Shown here: piece by piece, positions 24,080 through 37,390 of the stretch | How positions within the stretch are numbered: position 1 is the first letter of the stretch | Layout: each line of letters opens with the position of its first letter | Assembly (NCBI GenBank): GCA_050084515.1 | Contig: CM114273.1 | Location: 24,614,001 to 24,678,000, forward strand | DNA length: 64,000 nt | Direction: 5' to 3' | Source of the DNA: Blasia pusilla | Lineage: Eukaryota > Marchantiophyta > Marchantiopsida > Blasiales | Position numbers and translations under genes: made by a program | The notes under the pieces: generated by a model | Database searches by the model: none | Told to the model about the DNA's origin: nothing | What the model saw: only the letters and a program-made list of their open reading frames with translations

Positions 24080-26574
24080 GTGTCAACGTAACGGACTCCG
24101 ATGGAACCTTCACAATTAGCAAGATCCCCCTCAAAGTAATGCGGGTTTTAGCAAGCTCGTCTCGTCTCGTCTCCTCTCCAGAATTGATGGTAACGACGAC
24201 CACAAATGGTAATGCTTGCTGCAATACAACCCGCCTCGTCCTCGAGCCAAGTTTATTCCGCAATCAACTGTGTCTGCCTGGGTCCTTCACGCACGGCAGG
24301 GCAATCGATCCTCTGCTGGCTCCCTCTCTCGCGGTGCCTCGTCCGACACAGTACGGACATGAAAAAAATCGGCAGACGCATCGTCACACTCTCTCATTGG
24401 ACGTGTTCTCTCTCGAGGCAATCCGACGACGCACTAGGACTATCCATTGTTACGGAGGAAACCCTGTATTTGCTTGTAAGGATCCATGGCAACTTTGATT
24501 GTTATAAGGTCCTTATTGGCATTTCTCGAACATGTTTTGTTATTATTAGTAATTTTTCGCTCCCAATATCTTTTGATGGTGCCCCGTTAGGGATTTGGCT
24601 CCGAATATCTTTAGCTCTCCGGGAGGGTCAATTCATCTTGTTTACTTGGTGGAGAGGGTAGACGTCTTTTATTGATGTCCTACTCCTTTTTTTAACGGGA
24701 GGATAGCAGACTTATATTATAGCTTTTAGTGAACTCCGGGAAGATTGTCTAAAAAATTATGTGCGGGCCTTTAAGAGGGAAAAGATTCTTTTTGGAAAAG
24801 ATTCTGGGTGATGAATTGCAGAATTGGATAGGCTATCTGAAGAGGATTTCAGAACAGGAGTTGATCGTAGTGTCCGTCGTGATAAAAAAAGTCAAACCAG
24901 TACTCCCTTCCAACAAGATCTCCTATTCGAAATCTTTCTTTCCGTCTCCTATCTAAAATTGGAGCCACCTCTCCTCTCGTAAACACATTCTCGTCTTGCC
25001 GAAGAGTGATCTTATTGCTTCAAAGATGAAAACTTGAGAAGAGGATACTCTTGTAGAGTTTCTTATTCCAAAATTAATCCTTTTGAGAAGTACTCCCTTG
25101 TTCAAACGTTCTCCTTACCCATTCCTTTCGCCTACTGAAATTGAAATTCTTCACATCCATTTTCCTCTCCTACCTACTTAAGTTTGCATAGATAAATCGT
25201 GCCATCAACCGAGAGGATGTTTTTGGAAAGCGAGAAACTACGACATGCCATTTTCTGATTCAACTTCAGCCTTACATATTCAAGTGTACCATTGCTGGAG
25301 ATCCATCTTTCCAAAATCCCCACTATCCCCACCTCACCTGTGTCCCAAGGCATCTGATAATTCCCAGGCTGGGCTGGGCTGGGTACAGGTTTCCACAGAG
25401 GCATCAGCTGACATAAATTTCCTTCACATAATAGATGGAATGCTGATGGGACTCAATAAAACCAGACACAATTCCACAGAACGATAACGAATGCCAAACT
25501 CGTAGAAAAAGTTCGGTCTTGTAAAAATAACGTCACTGATGGTTCAACATTAAACTGAAATTTACAATGCCACTTCATCATGCGAGGAGCAGCGAGGGGC
25601 GTCTGCATGTATGACGGGTTTGCTGTATTTAAGATTGGGCTGCTGTAGAAATTTGCCAATAAATTATATTTCAAAGGGACATGCACTACATTGAACAGAG
25701 TAATGCAAAATTTGTGGCATGCGGAACCACATGCAGGGCAACGACAAGTTGGACGAACACTGCCAAAGTGGAGCAAGTAGCAGCCCATCCAATAGGACGA
25801 GCCCTATGTACAGCCTATGCAGGCTCCCACTGAACACATTATACCCAGGCCCCTTTAGCTGCAATATGAGACAGCAAGGGCTAATTCCCTTCATATAACT
25901 TAAGGCAGCCCAGTTGATCCCCTAATTGATCATCCAATGCTCTTGCCACCATGACACCTACATCTGTGAGTCTGTACAGTTGGATAGGCACCCTCACTTT
26001 ATACACTGCCCGTTACAGCTACTCCTGCCGCCATGAATTTCTACTGTGCACACACAAAGCTTCCTATGCTGCCATTTACCCACTCCTTTACTAGATAATT
26101 TTTCACCCTCGGAAGAGGGTGAGTTTTAAGGCCAGAAGCTAAGACATTTCAAATCTCCACAACACCAGCTACCCTCGTGAAGGAGGCATTACTTACACGA
26201 ACCACAAACAGACTATTGAAGATACATTCCGGTACAAGCTGCAACACCCTCTCCCCACCCCATCACACCCACCATTCCAGGCACAAACAAGCTCCCTTCC
26301 TCTTATAGGCAAGTTGGACAGAATGATACACTAATACACTATATACTGTTGGGAAATGAAACCATGTTTCTTCCACCCCTGCTCACTCATTGAAACTTGT
26401 GGGTTCCACATGCTGACTTAGGCCATGTGTCGGCTATGTCCCAGTCCTCTTAAGTGAAGCCACTCAAGGTCAATGGCTTGTAGGAGCTGAAAGTGGGTGA
26501 AAGCCTGTGCCTTGGATTCAGCAGGGACGGGACAGCTACCCCCTCACTTCCACCCCCACACTCGTCAGCTCCGC
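24080..26574. other. Spacer between PUX7-like and Pumilio genes
   Basis: Both genes read leftward, so this interval should contain the PUX7-like promoter at its left side and the Pumilio 3' untranslated region at its right side. ORFs here are short and overlap between strands with no recognisable domain. No transposon is evident. Confidence 0.5.
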
Positions 26575-29500
26575 TCATGATGTTGGTGGCATGTGGGCCA
26601 GATTATAGGCTGCACTTGCACTCCGTCTCTCTGTAAAACATAAAAGTCAAGCTGTAAGTTTTGCACACCATGGCAACATAGTCTGGTGTTCAACCCACAA
26701 TTCCACAGATGTAGGAATTGTGTAGGTTCTTCTAAAGTAGATATTCCAATATGACACGAAATCAGACATCAACCCACCACAATATACCAGGATGACATTC
26801 AGGAGTGACATGGAGTTCCTGAATTTCAGGCTATGCTCGAATGAGGTAACATGTCACTAGCATTCCGGCCACACAAGACACCAGCTTCAAGACATACCAA
26901 CTTCAAGACATACCACACAAAAGATGGTGCTGCGTAATCCCCAGGTTGACTCAATAACAAGAAGACAATTTCAGATATACTACTTCACACTGAGAAAAGC
27001 TCCTCCCATCTAAATCTGACTCTGGTCATAGTGAGTGATTACATACATAAGAAGTGACTTTAAAGAGTCAAAAGCCAGCCAAACGAATTTTCATTTCCCA
27101 CATCGAATTGGCTAAAACACAGTAAGACATTACAGAAGGAAAACTCACCCCCGGCAGCAACTAGCTTCTCAACTCGTGCAACAATATGCTTCCCATACGT
27201 GTACTTTTTAAGAGCATGTAGATGCACCCGAATGCGAGACAAGAGCATTTCTCGCTGCTGATCATCGCAAGTCTCCAGCACTTTCTGAACCACATAGTTG
27301 GCGAATTGGTCTTTCATCATAGCCTGCAAATAAGATTTTAAAAGACCTCACCCAAGTGAGAAAAAACAATATGACTGGCATGTTCGACAATGCAAACCAC
27401 TATTTTGCTCAGCTACATCAAACCCCAAGGAACTAATTAGATTGTGCACTTTAGGGATGTGTAGTGCAAGCAAAGTCATTTCGTGCAGTATTTGCTTTAA
27501 CAAGTAGAGTGCACTAACAAGACAAACTCAAATCCTGAGAGGTGTACCCAACATGACCAGACTGAAATGTACCTGCAGAGGCTCATTTTCATCTGTAAGA
27601 CCAAGCATTTCATTGATGAGAATCTGGCGCTCTGCAGGACCCCCAAATTCCAGGCACTTCTCCACAACATTGGAGGCAAACTTGTGTTGACTCATCTGTA
27701 CGATCTGGCCTGCCAACTTTGTTATTATGTCGCTTCGTTCATGTGACCTCCCGTGTTCAAGTACATGCTGTCAAAGAACAAGATTCGTGTACTTCCATCA
27801 GCTCAGAAGCCCCAAACTTCCTCTCAAGGGGGAGATGTCACAAGCTAAGAAATAAGTTCTTCTGAAGGTAGAGAGAGGTTAAAACACTTAGATTTTGCAA
27901 TGCAGAAAAAGAGAGGAAAAAAAACACCTCCACATACCTGCACCACATAGTTTCCATACTGATCTTGGGCAAGATTGCAAGTTGATCTTAGAATTTCTTC
28001 CATGATCCCTCGCTGCTTCTGATCATCGGTACAATGCTCTAGCACCCTCTGTTTGCACGTAATTCACCAATTCAGAGCCATTTCTTGGATAGATGTCAAA
28101 TTGCACAGTTTCTATGATGACCTTGATACTAGAATATGAATAGGGTAACTGTGATTTATAAATCACAAGTAGATATATGCACAGGTTAATGATGAGTAAT
28201 TTTAATTACCCATTATCATTATGGTACAAATGTAACTAATTACTAAACCAATCGCTGAACTTGTTGAAGGACCTTTTAATCGGCTTTGAGTGATCCTATT
28301 GGCTGAGAGGGCCAGGTGTCAAAAGAGAAGGTAGTCAAAAATGAGGACGACATTCTCCCATAATAATATAGATTACAATAAGACTACTGCTTACACCTTT
28401 CTACTATGCTGATCATCAGCAGATTTCTAAATTAAGGGGAACTTCATTTCAACTACCACCCATTTTCACAGGTACACTTCCTCCATTAGGACCTTTCAAC
28501 TGGTCAACAATCCCTCCCTGATTTGATATTCATCAACTCCAAACAACCAACCAACCCACGAACCATAACTGCAGAGGATTTCCTTTCAACTCTTGGTTCC
28601 ACAAAATGTTGCACATATTGAACATTGACCATCACGGTACTGTGGTATGGAAAAGTCACGTCCAATGATAGGAATCTCCACAACAGGCCAGCACCAGCTG
28701 TATTTGATGGATGATAACATTTTCATCCACAGAGTACAGTTGTCCAGACTTCTCACCCCATGAGGAGGTTCTAAAACCATCACTCAACTTGGAAGCACCA
28801 ACCAGATCAACCTGCTCCCTAACATAATTGATAGCTCTGTCAAAACTTCCTTTGAAGTGCAGATTTCTAGAAATTCCTACCAGTTCCTCTCATGTTAAGG
28901 CAACTTTAGACCACAAAGCTCTTACACACAAAAAGACCAGCTTACATGCAGATTGATATAAGCCACCACATGGACATTCATAGAAAAGCCAAGTCATTTT
29001 ATACCTGGATGACCCTACACCCATATGGGTGGGTAGAGAGGACCACCACCTGACCATAAAAGGCAGATATAATGAAGTGGATTCTGTCTGGTGGGACGCA
29101 CTCAATGCACTTCTGAATCACGTGATTCCCATTTTGATCACGGACACATCGCATGACATGTCCATCCAGCTCTGAAACAAGCTGTGTTTGCTGGTCTACA
29201 TCCACAACCTCAAGGGCCTGCCCAAACGCCAAAGAAAATCAATACAATCAACCCAAGTGGAAGGAGGAAAGATACCCAGAGCATCTGACACTGGACAATA
29301 TCATTTAAAAGTCCCTAAAGCTAAAAATGACGTGAATGTTACAGATATCTAGTAAAAGGAACATAAGATTTTAGGAATCATACACCACAAGGGTGCAAAT
29401 CACTATCTGAAGCATGTTCACAGAAAGGAAGTGAATATATCTTGCAATGCGGATATATGGAGGGTACCTTTTGGATGACTCTGCACCCATACATCTGTAA

Positions 29501-31128
29501 ACTTAGTGCAAGAACATGGCCAACCAACTGACTCGCAAGATCTCTTCTCTGTTGTGGGGTTCCATGTTCGAAAAACTGTCAACAGATACAGGTAGCCTCA
29601 TGTTCAATGTCTGTCAAATGGGAGTGACCAACCCCTAACATGTGGGAGAACATCTAATATCCGAACACAAAGAAGCTTCTACATGACGTTTGCCTACACG
29701 TACAAATACACAGGCACACAATGTAATCCATGGGAGGGGTGCCACTGACACATGCTCTTGCACTATGAAAAACTTCCACACCAAACTATTTTCCATCTCA
29801 ATCCTACCCAATAATTTGGTCATCTTACACTAGTCTTGTCAATAGATTCATCAATAGTCATGTCTTTCCAAAGCTCACTGGCCATGGCAATTGAGGAGTG
29901 GGCAAGCCTGCCAATCATCTGATACCTTCTGGATAACATAGTTTCCAAAAACATCTGTCATGAGTGTCAAAGCTCGTGGTAAAACCTCCTGAAAAACCAT
30001 AGCTTTTTCTTCAGGACTTGCTGTCTCTAGCTTTTGTTGAATAAACCGACTCCCATGTTGATCGGCACTGCAAGGTCCCATGAAATCGTTAGTAATTATT
30101 CCTGTCTCCAGGTGTATAGTTTACAGTTTATGGGCAACAGGGTCTAGCTGTACCTGAACTCAACAACATGTCCTGCAATGTCAGAGAGCTCGAATCGTCT
30201 GGTTTTACTATTCTTGAACTCCTCCAGTAAGGAGGATCCTCGTATTTCATCACCAGCTTCAGTCCTGGTTTGGTTTTGCCAACCGACATAGGTCCCTGTC
30301 CCAGAGCTTGTTCTACCTGCTCCTGAGGGAAGACGCAGACTCCGTTCTTCCCGCCGGATTGATAAACTTGTAGGACCAACTGGAGAACCTGGTAGCACAG
30401 GGCTAGCCATTGGAGAATTAGGGTATGGCATTACCAGTCCGACATTGGGGGGACTGCCATAATAGGCAGGACTTACAGAACCACTTTTGCTGGCAATAGG
30501 TAGCCCTATTGTCCCACTTCTGGCATATTGTGACTTCTGATCCTGAGTATAACCAAGCATGGCATTCAACTGGCCCTTTTGAAGCTCCAACATGTCCACA
30601 TGGGCACCTCCCATGTAACCCCTCATAACTGATGGATCACTCAGTGCTGCAGCTGCCCTGACCTCTTCTGCTGCTCGAACATATTGCAAATAAATAGGTT
30701 CCGGAATTGGAGGAGGTAGACCTGTTCCTCCTTGACCTACAAATTTGTACAATTGCTGGACGTCAACAGCACTTTGAGCAGGTGATCCTTGCACGGCATT
30801 CCTTACTCCCATGCTGGCTGCAACAGCCGCTGCCGCTGCAGCCCCATCAAATGCAACAGGTGCTGGGTAGCCTGCCATCATGGGGGCCAAAAGAGTTGGG
30901 TTCATGGGATACCCACTCAGTCCATATTGTGGGGCGTATACAGCTGAGTGCATATTTTGAAAATAGGGACTGCCAGCTGCCATGTAAGACATAGCTGCAG
31001 CAGCTGCAGCATACATTGGTGCTGCAGGTCCTGCCTGAAGTCCAGGTTGTAAGCTTCCAGCTGGAGCTTGTTGCGCTGGAACACTGAATTTCACCTGTCC
31101 TCTGAAGGAGGCAGGATCTAGTCCAGCA

Positions 31129-31193
<65 letters not shown>

Positions 31194-34143
31194 TTGTTGT
31201 TGTTGCTGCTGCAGTGCTTGACTGTAAACGAGCTGGGCTTGAGAATGGGCAGCTTGAGCATGAACCTGAGCCATTTGGCGCTGTTGGCGCTGTTGTTGCT
31301 GCTGCTGATGTTGTTGTTGCTGCTGCTCCATCCGCTGCTGCTGCTGTTGCTGCTGTTGCTGCCGAAGTTGTTGCTGCTGTTGATCCCTGTGATCCCTTAA
31401 CTCTTGCTGCAGCTGCTGTTGCTGGAGTTGCTCCCGCTCTTCAACAGCCCCTGGAACATCTGACAGACTAAATCCTTGGAGAGCTGCTGCCAGTTCCGCA
31501 GCGCTTGCAGAGGAACTAAGAGTCACACCTCTCGAGTCCATCAAGCCTCCCACCCCCATCATGGGTGGTGCAGGGCTGACCGACCGGCTTCCAATTGGGG
31601 AATCTAGTGGAAGAGCTCCAGTCGCAGATGATGCATTTTGCCCACTAAGCATTTGCATTGTTCCAGGGACTGGCGTAGTTGACCGGGAACCAAGTCCAGC
31701 TGCCTGCATCTCTGCAGCTGTTATAGAGGGTTCTCGCATGTGTGTCAACTGTGGATCCAAAACATTTGTACCATCTACTCCTTCCTCGTTAGCTGCCCGA
31801 CTTGAAGATCGTGAATGATTATACACAGGAGACGGTGTCCGCGGAAAATCCTCCTATCAAGCACAAGGCCACACGCACGTCATTTGAATAGAGTACATCG
31901 CACAGCTATTGGATTGCACTAATTAAAGAGACTTTCTGGAATTTCGTGGTGAAGTAGAAGTCAGGTGAAACTAAAGATGGATGACCCTGACTGTTGCTCC
32001 CATCAGAAGATGAACACGACCAAGAAATGGTGCTGTAGACAGGAATAGAAGAAGACCAAACCCAGGCCTCAAACTCTCCAACAGATTTTTCAACTAAATT
32101 AAAGCCATGTTACAAAAGAAAGGCAAGTCAAAGGAGATCTACAGGCTCAGTCAAGTCCTCTTAAAAAGAGCCCTATGGGATGGACTGGAACCCAAATAAC
32201 ACAACTCCCAGATTTTCATCTAATTCCAACACGAGATTCATGCTCGACTCCTACTTCAAGATACAGAAGAACCACTAGCTGAGACTAAGGATTTGGGCCA
32301 GACACATACACAAGCACATCATGATGGAGAGAAAACACATCTCCATTTAACATAAGAAAACCCCTTATTAGGAATGGGGTTGAGAGACAGGAAAATCTTC
32401 TTGAACCATACAAAAATATGTCTGATAAATCCAGAGTCTTTGCTCCACTGAGGCTGCTAATCCGCCGTGTGTCCAACCATTGTAGCATGGATCCTCAAAC
32501 CTCTGGCCATACCAAGAAGTGAAACTGGCCCTAACACAACATCTATTCAATTGTTCAAGTACCAGAAAATTTGATATCCTGTCAAGAGCCCTAGATCAGG
32601 CATCACCAACCCAGCTTATGCTATACTGAGAAACTTGTCTCATCTCGCGGGAAACTGAGTGCGTTGATCACAGTAGTGTGTGCTGACCACCGACATGAGC
32701 CACATAAAACTGTTGAAGGATAGAAGGGCTTTGTCATTAACAGAGGAAATACCAACCACGTCAGTAGTCGTGACAGAAACTACCAAAGTCCCTCCAATTA
32801 AGAGACCAAAGGTAACAATCTAAGATGTCATAGGCCGTTAGGTTCTTGAGTTTTCAAAGAATGACATGTTCACAGATGACTCATAGGCAGACCGGGCAGG
32901 CAGTTTTTAAACAGGTCCATCAGAATGTTTACAATACTTCCAAAGTGCAGAGACTCATTACTCATATTATGCAAACTAGACCATTGAGTACATATGAGCA
33001 TACTACATTATACAACCTTTCAGACGAATTTCCGTGACTAAGATCTAAGAATCTGTGTAAGTCGCACTAAATACTTAGAGGATGCTCGATAGCAAAACAT
33101 TACATGCACCAGGAAATAGAAGGTACGAAGGGGTGTCTGAGTTGGGTAAGCAGTGGCAACATGTTACGGTATCCAAGAGTCTAACTGAAATCCTGTAAAA
33201 CATTTTTTGAGCTTTCCAGGAGAAGTTTAGGGTACACACCCTTCAAACCACTACTATTCACTTGTTTCAGGTACAATACATACGGGATTTCAAACGACCA
33301 TCAGCTAAGAGGCAATGGATAAGCTCCTCCGAGGGAACAAGACCAGACACTGGCAAATCTCACGACATCTTCCACTCGCAGCAGAAAAGGAGCCGGAAAA
33401 CTCACCTGAATCAGATCCACGAGACTTTTTGGGCGAGCTCCCATCCCCATTGAAGAGTGTCCCATCATAATATCTCCTCTTTCCAGCCACTCACTGGAAC
33501 TCTGCCTAGGAAGGTGTTCAAGAGGAGAATTGTCATCGTCCAAAGGCTCAGGTTCCTCCCTGTGAGTTGGGAGTACAGGCTGAGTTGAGAACAGCGACTT
33601 GCTGTTGCTATCATCAACAGATCTCATTTTCCTCTTATCTCCAATTCCTCCGAGAGAAAGTCCGGACTGCAGGCGTTGGGCAGCGCGCCAATTCTCTCGA
33701 GATATCAGCGGCGTAGGGAGCCTCGGATTCAGGTTTATATGGGCATAGTAATAGGCCAGATAGGCTGGATCGGATCGAAGCTCCTGCTCAGACTCGAGTT
33801 CAGCAGCCTCTCCCGCTGCATCCCTGGCAATTCGTCCAGCCGATCTGGGGCTGGTGGGATGATGAGCGAACAGACCGCCCATAGCCGCTAGTGACCCTTC
33901 CACACTCGGAGGTGCGCTCCCGCTGCGCTGTGGCACATCCCTAGTGCCACTGAACACGTTTTCGAATCGAGATCGACCTCCTTGACCTTTCAACAAGAGA
34001 CCTAGTTCTTGCGCCACCCCATCCCGAGAAGGTGAAGACCCGTGCCCACCTGCGCCGCTGCCTCTCAAGCCATCATTCAAGGGACCGATTCCGCCCCTGA
34101 TTCCACCGCTTGACAGCATTCTCACCGGACTTTCAGTCGCCAT
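26575..34143 (-). CDS. PUM: Pumilio-family RNA-binding protein, 9 exons
   Basis: PUF proteins bind 3' UTR elements in the cytoplasm and repress or destabilise the mRNA. Exons read downward: 34143-33406, 31853-30154, 30067-29926, 29575-29468, 29217-29005, 28048-27938, 27767-27573, 27323-27149, 26630-26575. All junctions are GT/AG and in frame, giving 1145 residues. The N-terminus has the plant-specific NABP-type region ([14 protein letters not shown] at about 145-165) and the E-D-F-P-R-T-P-S-P motif at the start of exon 2. A Gln-rich middle (about 390-490) includes a run of about 28 Gln. The C-terminal PUM domain (about 800-1130) has eight repeats with base-reading triplets S-R-Q, N-Y-Q, C-R-Q, N-H-Q, C-R-Q, N-Y-Q, S-N-E, N-Y-Q, which predict the classic UGUANAUA site. 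The short last exon begins E-R-R and ends at TGA. It resembles Arabidopsis APUM1-6. Confidence 0.95.
28354..28374. repeat. 21-bp block shared with 38074-38094
   Basis: The 20-mer CTCCCATAATAATATAGATT, with one further T in front, occurs here in a Pumilio intron and again at 38074-38094. The preceding 60-70 bp are loosely similar in both places (GCCA, then GTCAAA). This suggests the end of a diverged dispersed element, possibly a MITE. Confidence 0.55.
31131..31213 (-). repeat. CAG/CAA tract encoding polyglutamine in Pumilio
   Basis: About 18 consecutive CTG/TGC units on the plus strand (CAG codons in the gene), followed by mixed CAA and CAG, encode about 28 uninterrupted glutamines. Three shorter Gln clusters lie at about 31290-31430. 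The pure CAG block is of a kind that often varies in length. Confidence 0.95.
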
Positions 34144-36960
34144 TTCGTTATTACTTCCTATGCCCTAAGCGAAAACAAATCCTTGCATGGCCAGTTTTGA
34201 CGTTCTTTGAATCCCTGCAACCCGTGACCTGTTCTGTACCTAAAGCTTGGGCATATATGCCCATGGCGATCCTGCGAACATTGTGCTTGAACTCCGCTCG
34301 AGCAAAGTCCTGTAACGCACACGCATGGGACACGTTCGGATGCAGCTGCCCCAGTACAACTTCGGCAGGGAAGAAGGTATTATGGATCGAATCAATTCAT
34401 GATAAGGGCTCTCTCGCCGACATGACCACAAGACTCGATGAATTACTGCCTCCCCCAACTCCTCAGCAAAAGCTTATCTTTGACTGCCGCATAGTACGAG
34501 TGGGCGCCCCACAGAAACCTAATAAAATCCCCGTGAATTCATATAGACAGGCTTGATGGAGAACGACCCAAACCGCTCGGCGTTATACACGCATCCAGCC
34601 CAATGGTTCCAACCAAGATCTCCCTTCCATGCTGCCAATTTGATTAAATGTCAATACTGGTCATTTGACTCTCACGTCACATCGCTGGGAAACGAGGATG
34701 AAGTCTTTGATGACAACTCTATGTGGCAAACCTAGGAACAAATGGAGCAACGAAGGAAGCATTCTAAACGACTACAACTAAGTTACTATGAGTTACAGAA
34801 AGATCGAGCTCGATCGAGTGTAAATAGACTCAAAACCATACTCAGGGATAAGCGATGAAGACCATCATTGCATTCATCAAGAAGAGAAGAGTATACGCCA
34901 ATGCACCAGTATGAAGACGCGTAGCCGCACCAACGGGTTAACAAATTAGAACGTGGACCTTCTCCTCTTTACACTCCCTTGAAACTCCACTCCACTGTAC
35001 AATCTGTACAACAAGTGTGTTGAGCACGCACTGCGGATGAAAGGAGCTCCGCGAGGCCAAGAAATTACAAATTGACAATGGCCACTTAACTCTCACGTTG
35101 CATGGGAAACCAGGAGCAGATCACTACAAAAGCCCTAGAGTTTCAGGTCCTATACAATTCGAGCACCAGCTCTGAAACTCCCAGCACCCGATCGAAACAG
35201 ACAATTTTGCACAGTCCGGTGACAATTACAACCTCTGGCCGGAAACCAAAATACATGAAACCTCAAACGAATTCAAATACACCTCGCTCCTCGATCTCAA
35301 AACCTAAGACTTCTTCCCCCTACGCTCAGCAAGAAAATTGCGAAAAAACTTCCGACCGGTATCACTGTCCCGACCTAAGGCGGCCGGAAGGGGAAGAAAA
35401 GATATGGGTAGTGACGCGAAGAGACAAAAGAGAAAGGTAAGCAAGGAAGGACGGCGTTTGTGGATGTCGGAGGAACGAAGTGGGTGAAGGCAAGAGGAGG
35501 GGGGAAAAAAGACGGGAGCTCAATGAAAAAGTCTTGACGTCAATCGAAAGTCGATCCTCCCTTTCCTCCCACTCTCAGGGTTCCTGTGGCCGACGCCGTA
35601 GTGTCAAACTCCCGTTCCATTCCCATGCGACGCTACTCTTGATTGATTCTGCGGCTCGCGCTAGTACCGAAAACCTTCCCCCGTCCCCTCCCGTACTACC
35701 ACCACTGCTTCCGAGTCTCCACCCCAACTCTTGTCCAGCAGCCCGCTCGGCGCATGGCGCACACAAGCAACCAAGCCCTACCACCGTTGCAGCTGCGACC
35801 GTCAGATGAAGGAATCTGACGGCTCAAGATGCTTTCGATGTGCCCCCTCCCTGCTGGACGGTCGCCCGTGGCCGGCCCTCACCTACGTTTAGGGTTTCGT
35901 CCCCCTCCCCCGACCCTAATTTCCTTGCTGTGGGAAGTTCCACGCGTCCTTGGCAATAAATTTTTCCTCTTTATCCTAAGCTCCCGCAGTTCCCCAATTT
36001 CTCCCCGGATATGCAGGCAGTATCGGGACACCGTCGACCTCGACTCAGCCCGGCATACGGTAGAGAAACAGGTCCGTGGCAATGCACGTTTTGTGAGTGT
36101 GCTCTGCTTGTCCCATTGTGCTCACATCATTCCACCGCTCCGCACTCACTAGACCTGACGTCCCGCCGCCGCCCTCGGCAGTTCCCATGCTGCCGACCCC
36201 GTTTCTCCCGAGCCTGGATATTTCACTCGCCGAGTCGCCGACCGGCCCGATGGCGTGGATCGCCTTCCCATCCTGGGCCGCTCGGCACGCCTCCGGGCCT
36301 CGCCTCTCAACTTCCGCAGATAGCAACGATTCCCCAACGCCCCTACAGCCAGGCCATTTGACCTTCGACAAGACGACCGAAGCTACCAGCAACTCCCGAC
36401 AGACAGCACGTCAGCTGAGACACGTCATCAGCTCATCATCGGACGGCCAGTACAGGCTTCCGGTACCTACGGTCGCGGATCGACACTACTCGGGTAGCCA
36501 TGCATTTCCTCTTTCACCCAGAGGGTGGCGATGGACATCGGACGGCGAGCACGTCTCCTCCTGGATCTAACCACGGTAACTCCGGCGCATCGTACATCTA
36601 CGAACCAGTAAACGGGCGGTAATTTTTTAGGATTAGGGCGCGGCGGCGGACGGCCAGCGATGTTAACATCTGGACTGCGAGCGTGGCGACCTCCTCCACC
36701 TGGTGACACGCTCTCTCACGCTGCGAAGCAGCGAAAGTCATTGTGCGGCTTTTGTCTCAAGCTCGAGGCTCAAGTGCGTCCCGTCATTTCTGGGGACTCG
36801 AACAAGGCCTCTCTCCACAAGCGACAATGTACTCCACGGACTCGTTCTTTAATCCTTCTTTCTGGTTCTGACAGCGTCGTCTTGTTTCTCCCACAACGCC
36901 ACTTTCCGTTCGTTCTCCGCTAGGGCCGTGCCGGCCGTCGCGGCCTCGGTAGCCATCCGT
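34144..36960. other. Upstream region of the Pumilio gene; GC-rich from 35400
   Basis: This is the presumed promoter and 5' leader of Pumilio, whose leader may contain an intron. From about 35400 to 36960 base composition shifts to GC- and CpG-rich, opening long overlapping ORFs in several frames of both strands; none shows a recognisable domain. It could be the true transcription start region of Pumilio or of an unseen rightward gene. Confidence 0.45.
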
Positions 36961-37122
36961 CCATGCTTTCATCTTCCACGGAAGGATGAAATGCTTTAAG
37001 CAAAACCCCCTCCTCGCCAGGTCACGTGCATCTCCAACCTGCGAGATCTACGTAGTTCTCAAGCTAATAAAAATGCTGCTTCTGGTGCGAAGCATTCAGT
37101 CCCTTAAGTGCACAAGAGCGTT

Positions 37123-37390
37123 AGCCCGTGAACTCCCGCTGATCCGATGAAAGCAGTTTCCCCGAGTAAACGTATAGGATTCGACTGTACTGTCAGAACA
37201 AAGGTGAACGCTGCGATTGCTCGAACCCCAAATGTACATCAGAAGCAGCCCATTGTGGACGACGGCGTCAGCCCGTGAACTCCCGCCGGGCCGATGAGAG
37301 TCGTTCTCCCGAGTAAACGTGTAGAATTCAACCATACGGTTAGGACAAAAGTAAACGGTGCGATTCGTCGAACATAAAGCATAACCCCCA
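37123..37390. repeat. 147-bp tandem duplication
   Basis: AGCCCGTGAACTCCCGC begins at 37123 and again at 37270. Both units continue with CGATGA, CGAGTAAACGT and GTGCGATT-like or CTGCGATT-like blocks in the same order. The minus-strand ORF over it (37458-37096) shows the duplication in its translation but has no known domain. Confidence 0.8.

Noticed and set aside
23760-24263. 167-codon minus-strand ORF over PUX7-like exon 1
   Set aside because: It is a different frame from exon 1, dominated by the GA repeat; the UBA-like frame, which splices cleanly to exon 2, is the real one.
31191-31471. Plus-strand ORFs rich in Leu or Ala/Val over the Pumilio exon
   Set aside because: They are antisense readings of the CAG/CAA tract (CTG and GCT frames) and not genes.
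36097-36570. 157-codon plus-strand ORF, Pro/Ser-rich
   Set aside because: It lies in the GC-rich region where all frames are open, overlaps a 115-codon antisense ORF, has no recognisable domain, and shows no codon pattern I can distinguish from chance.
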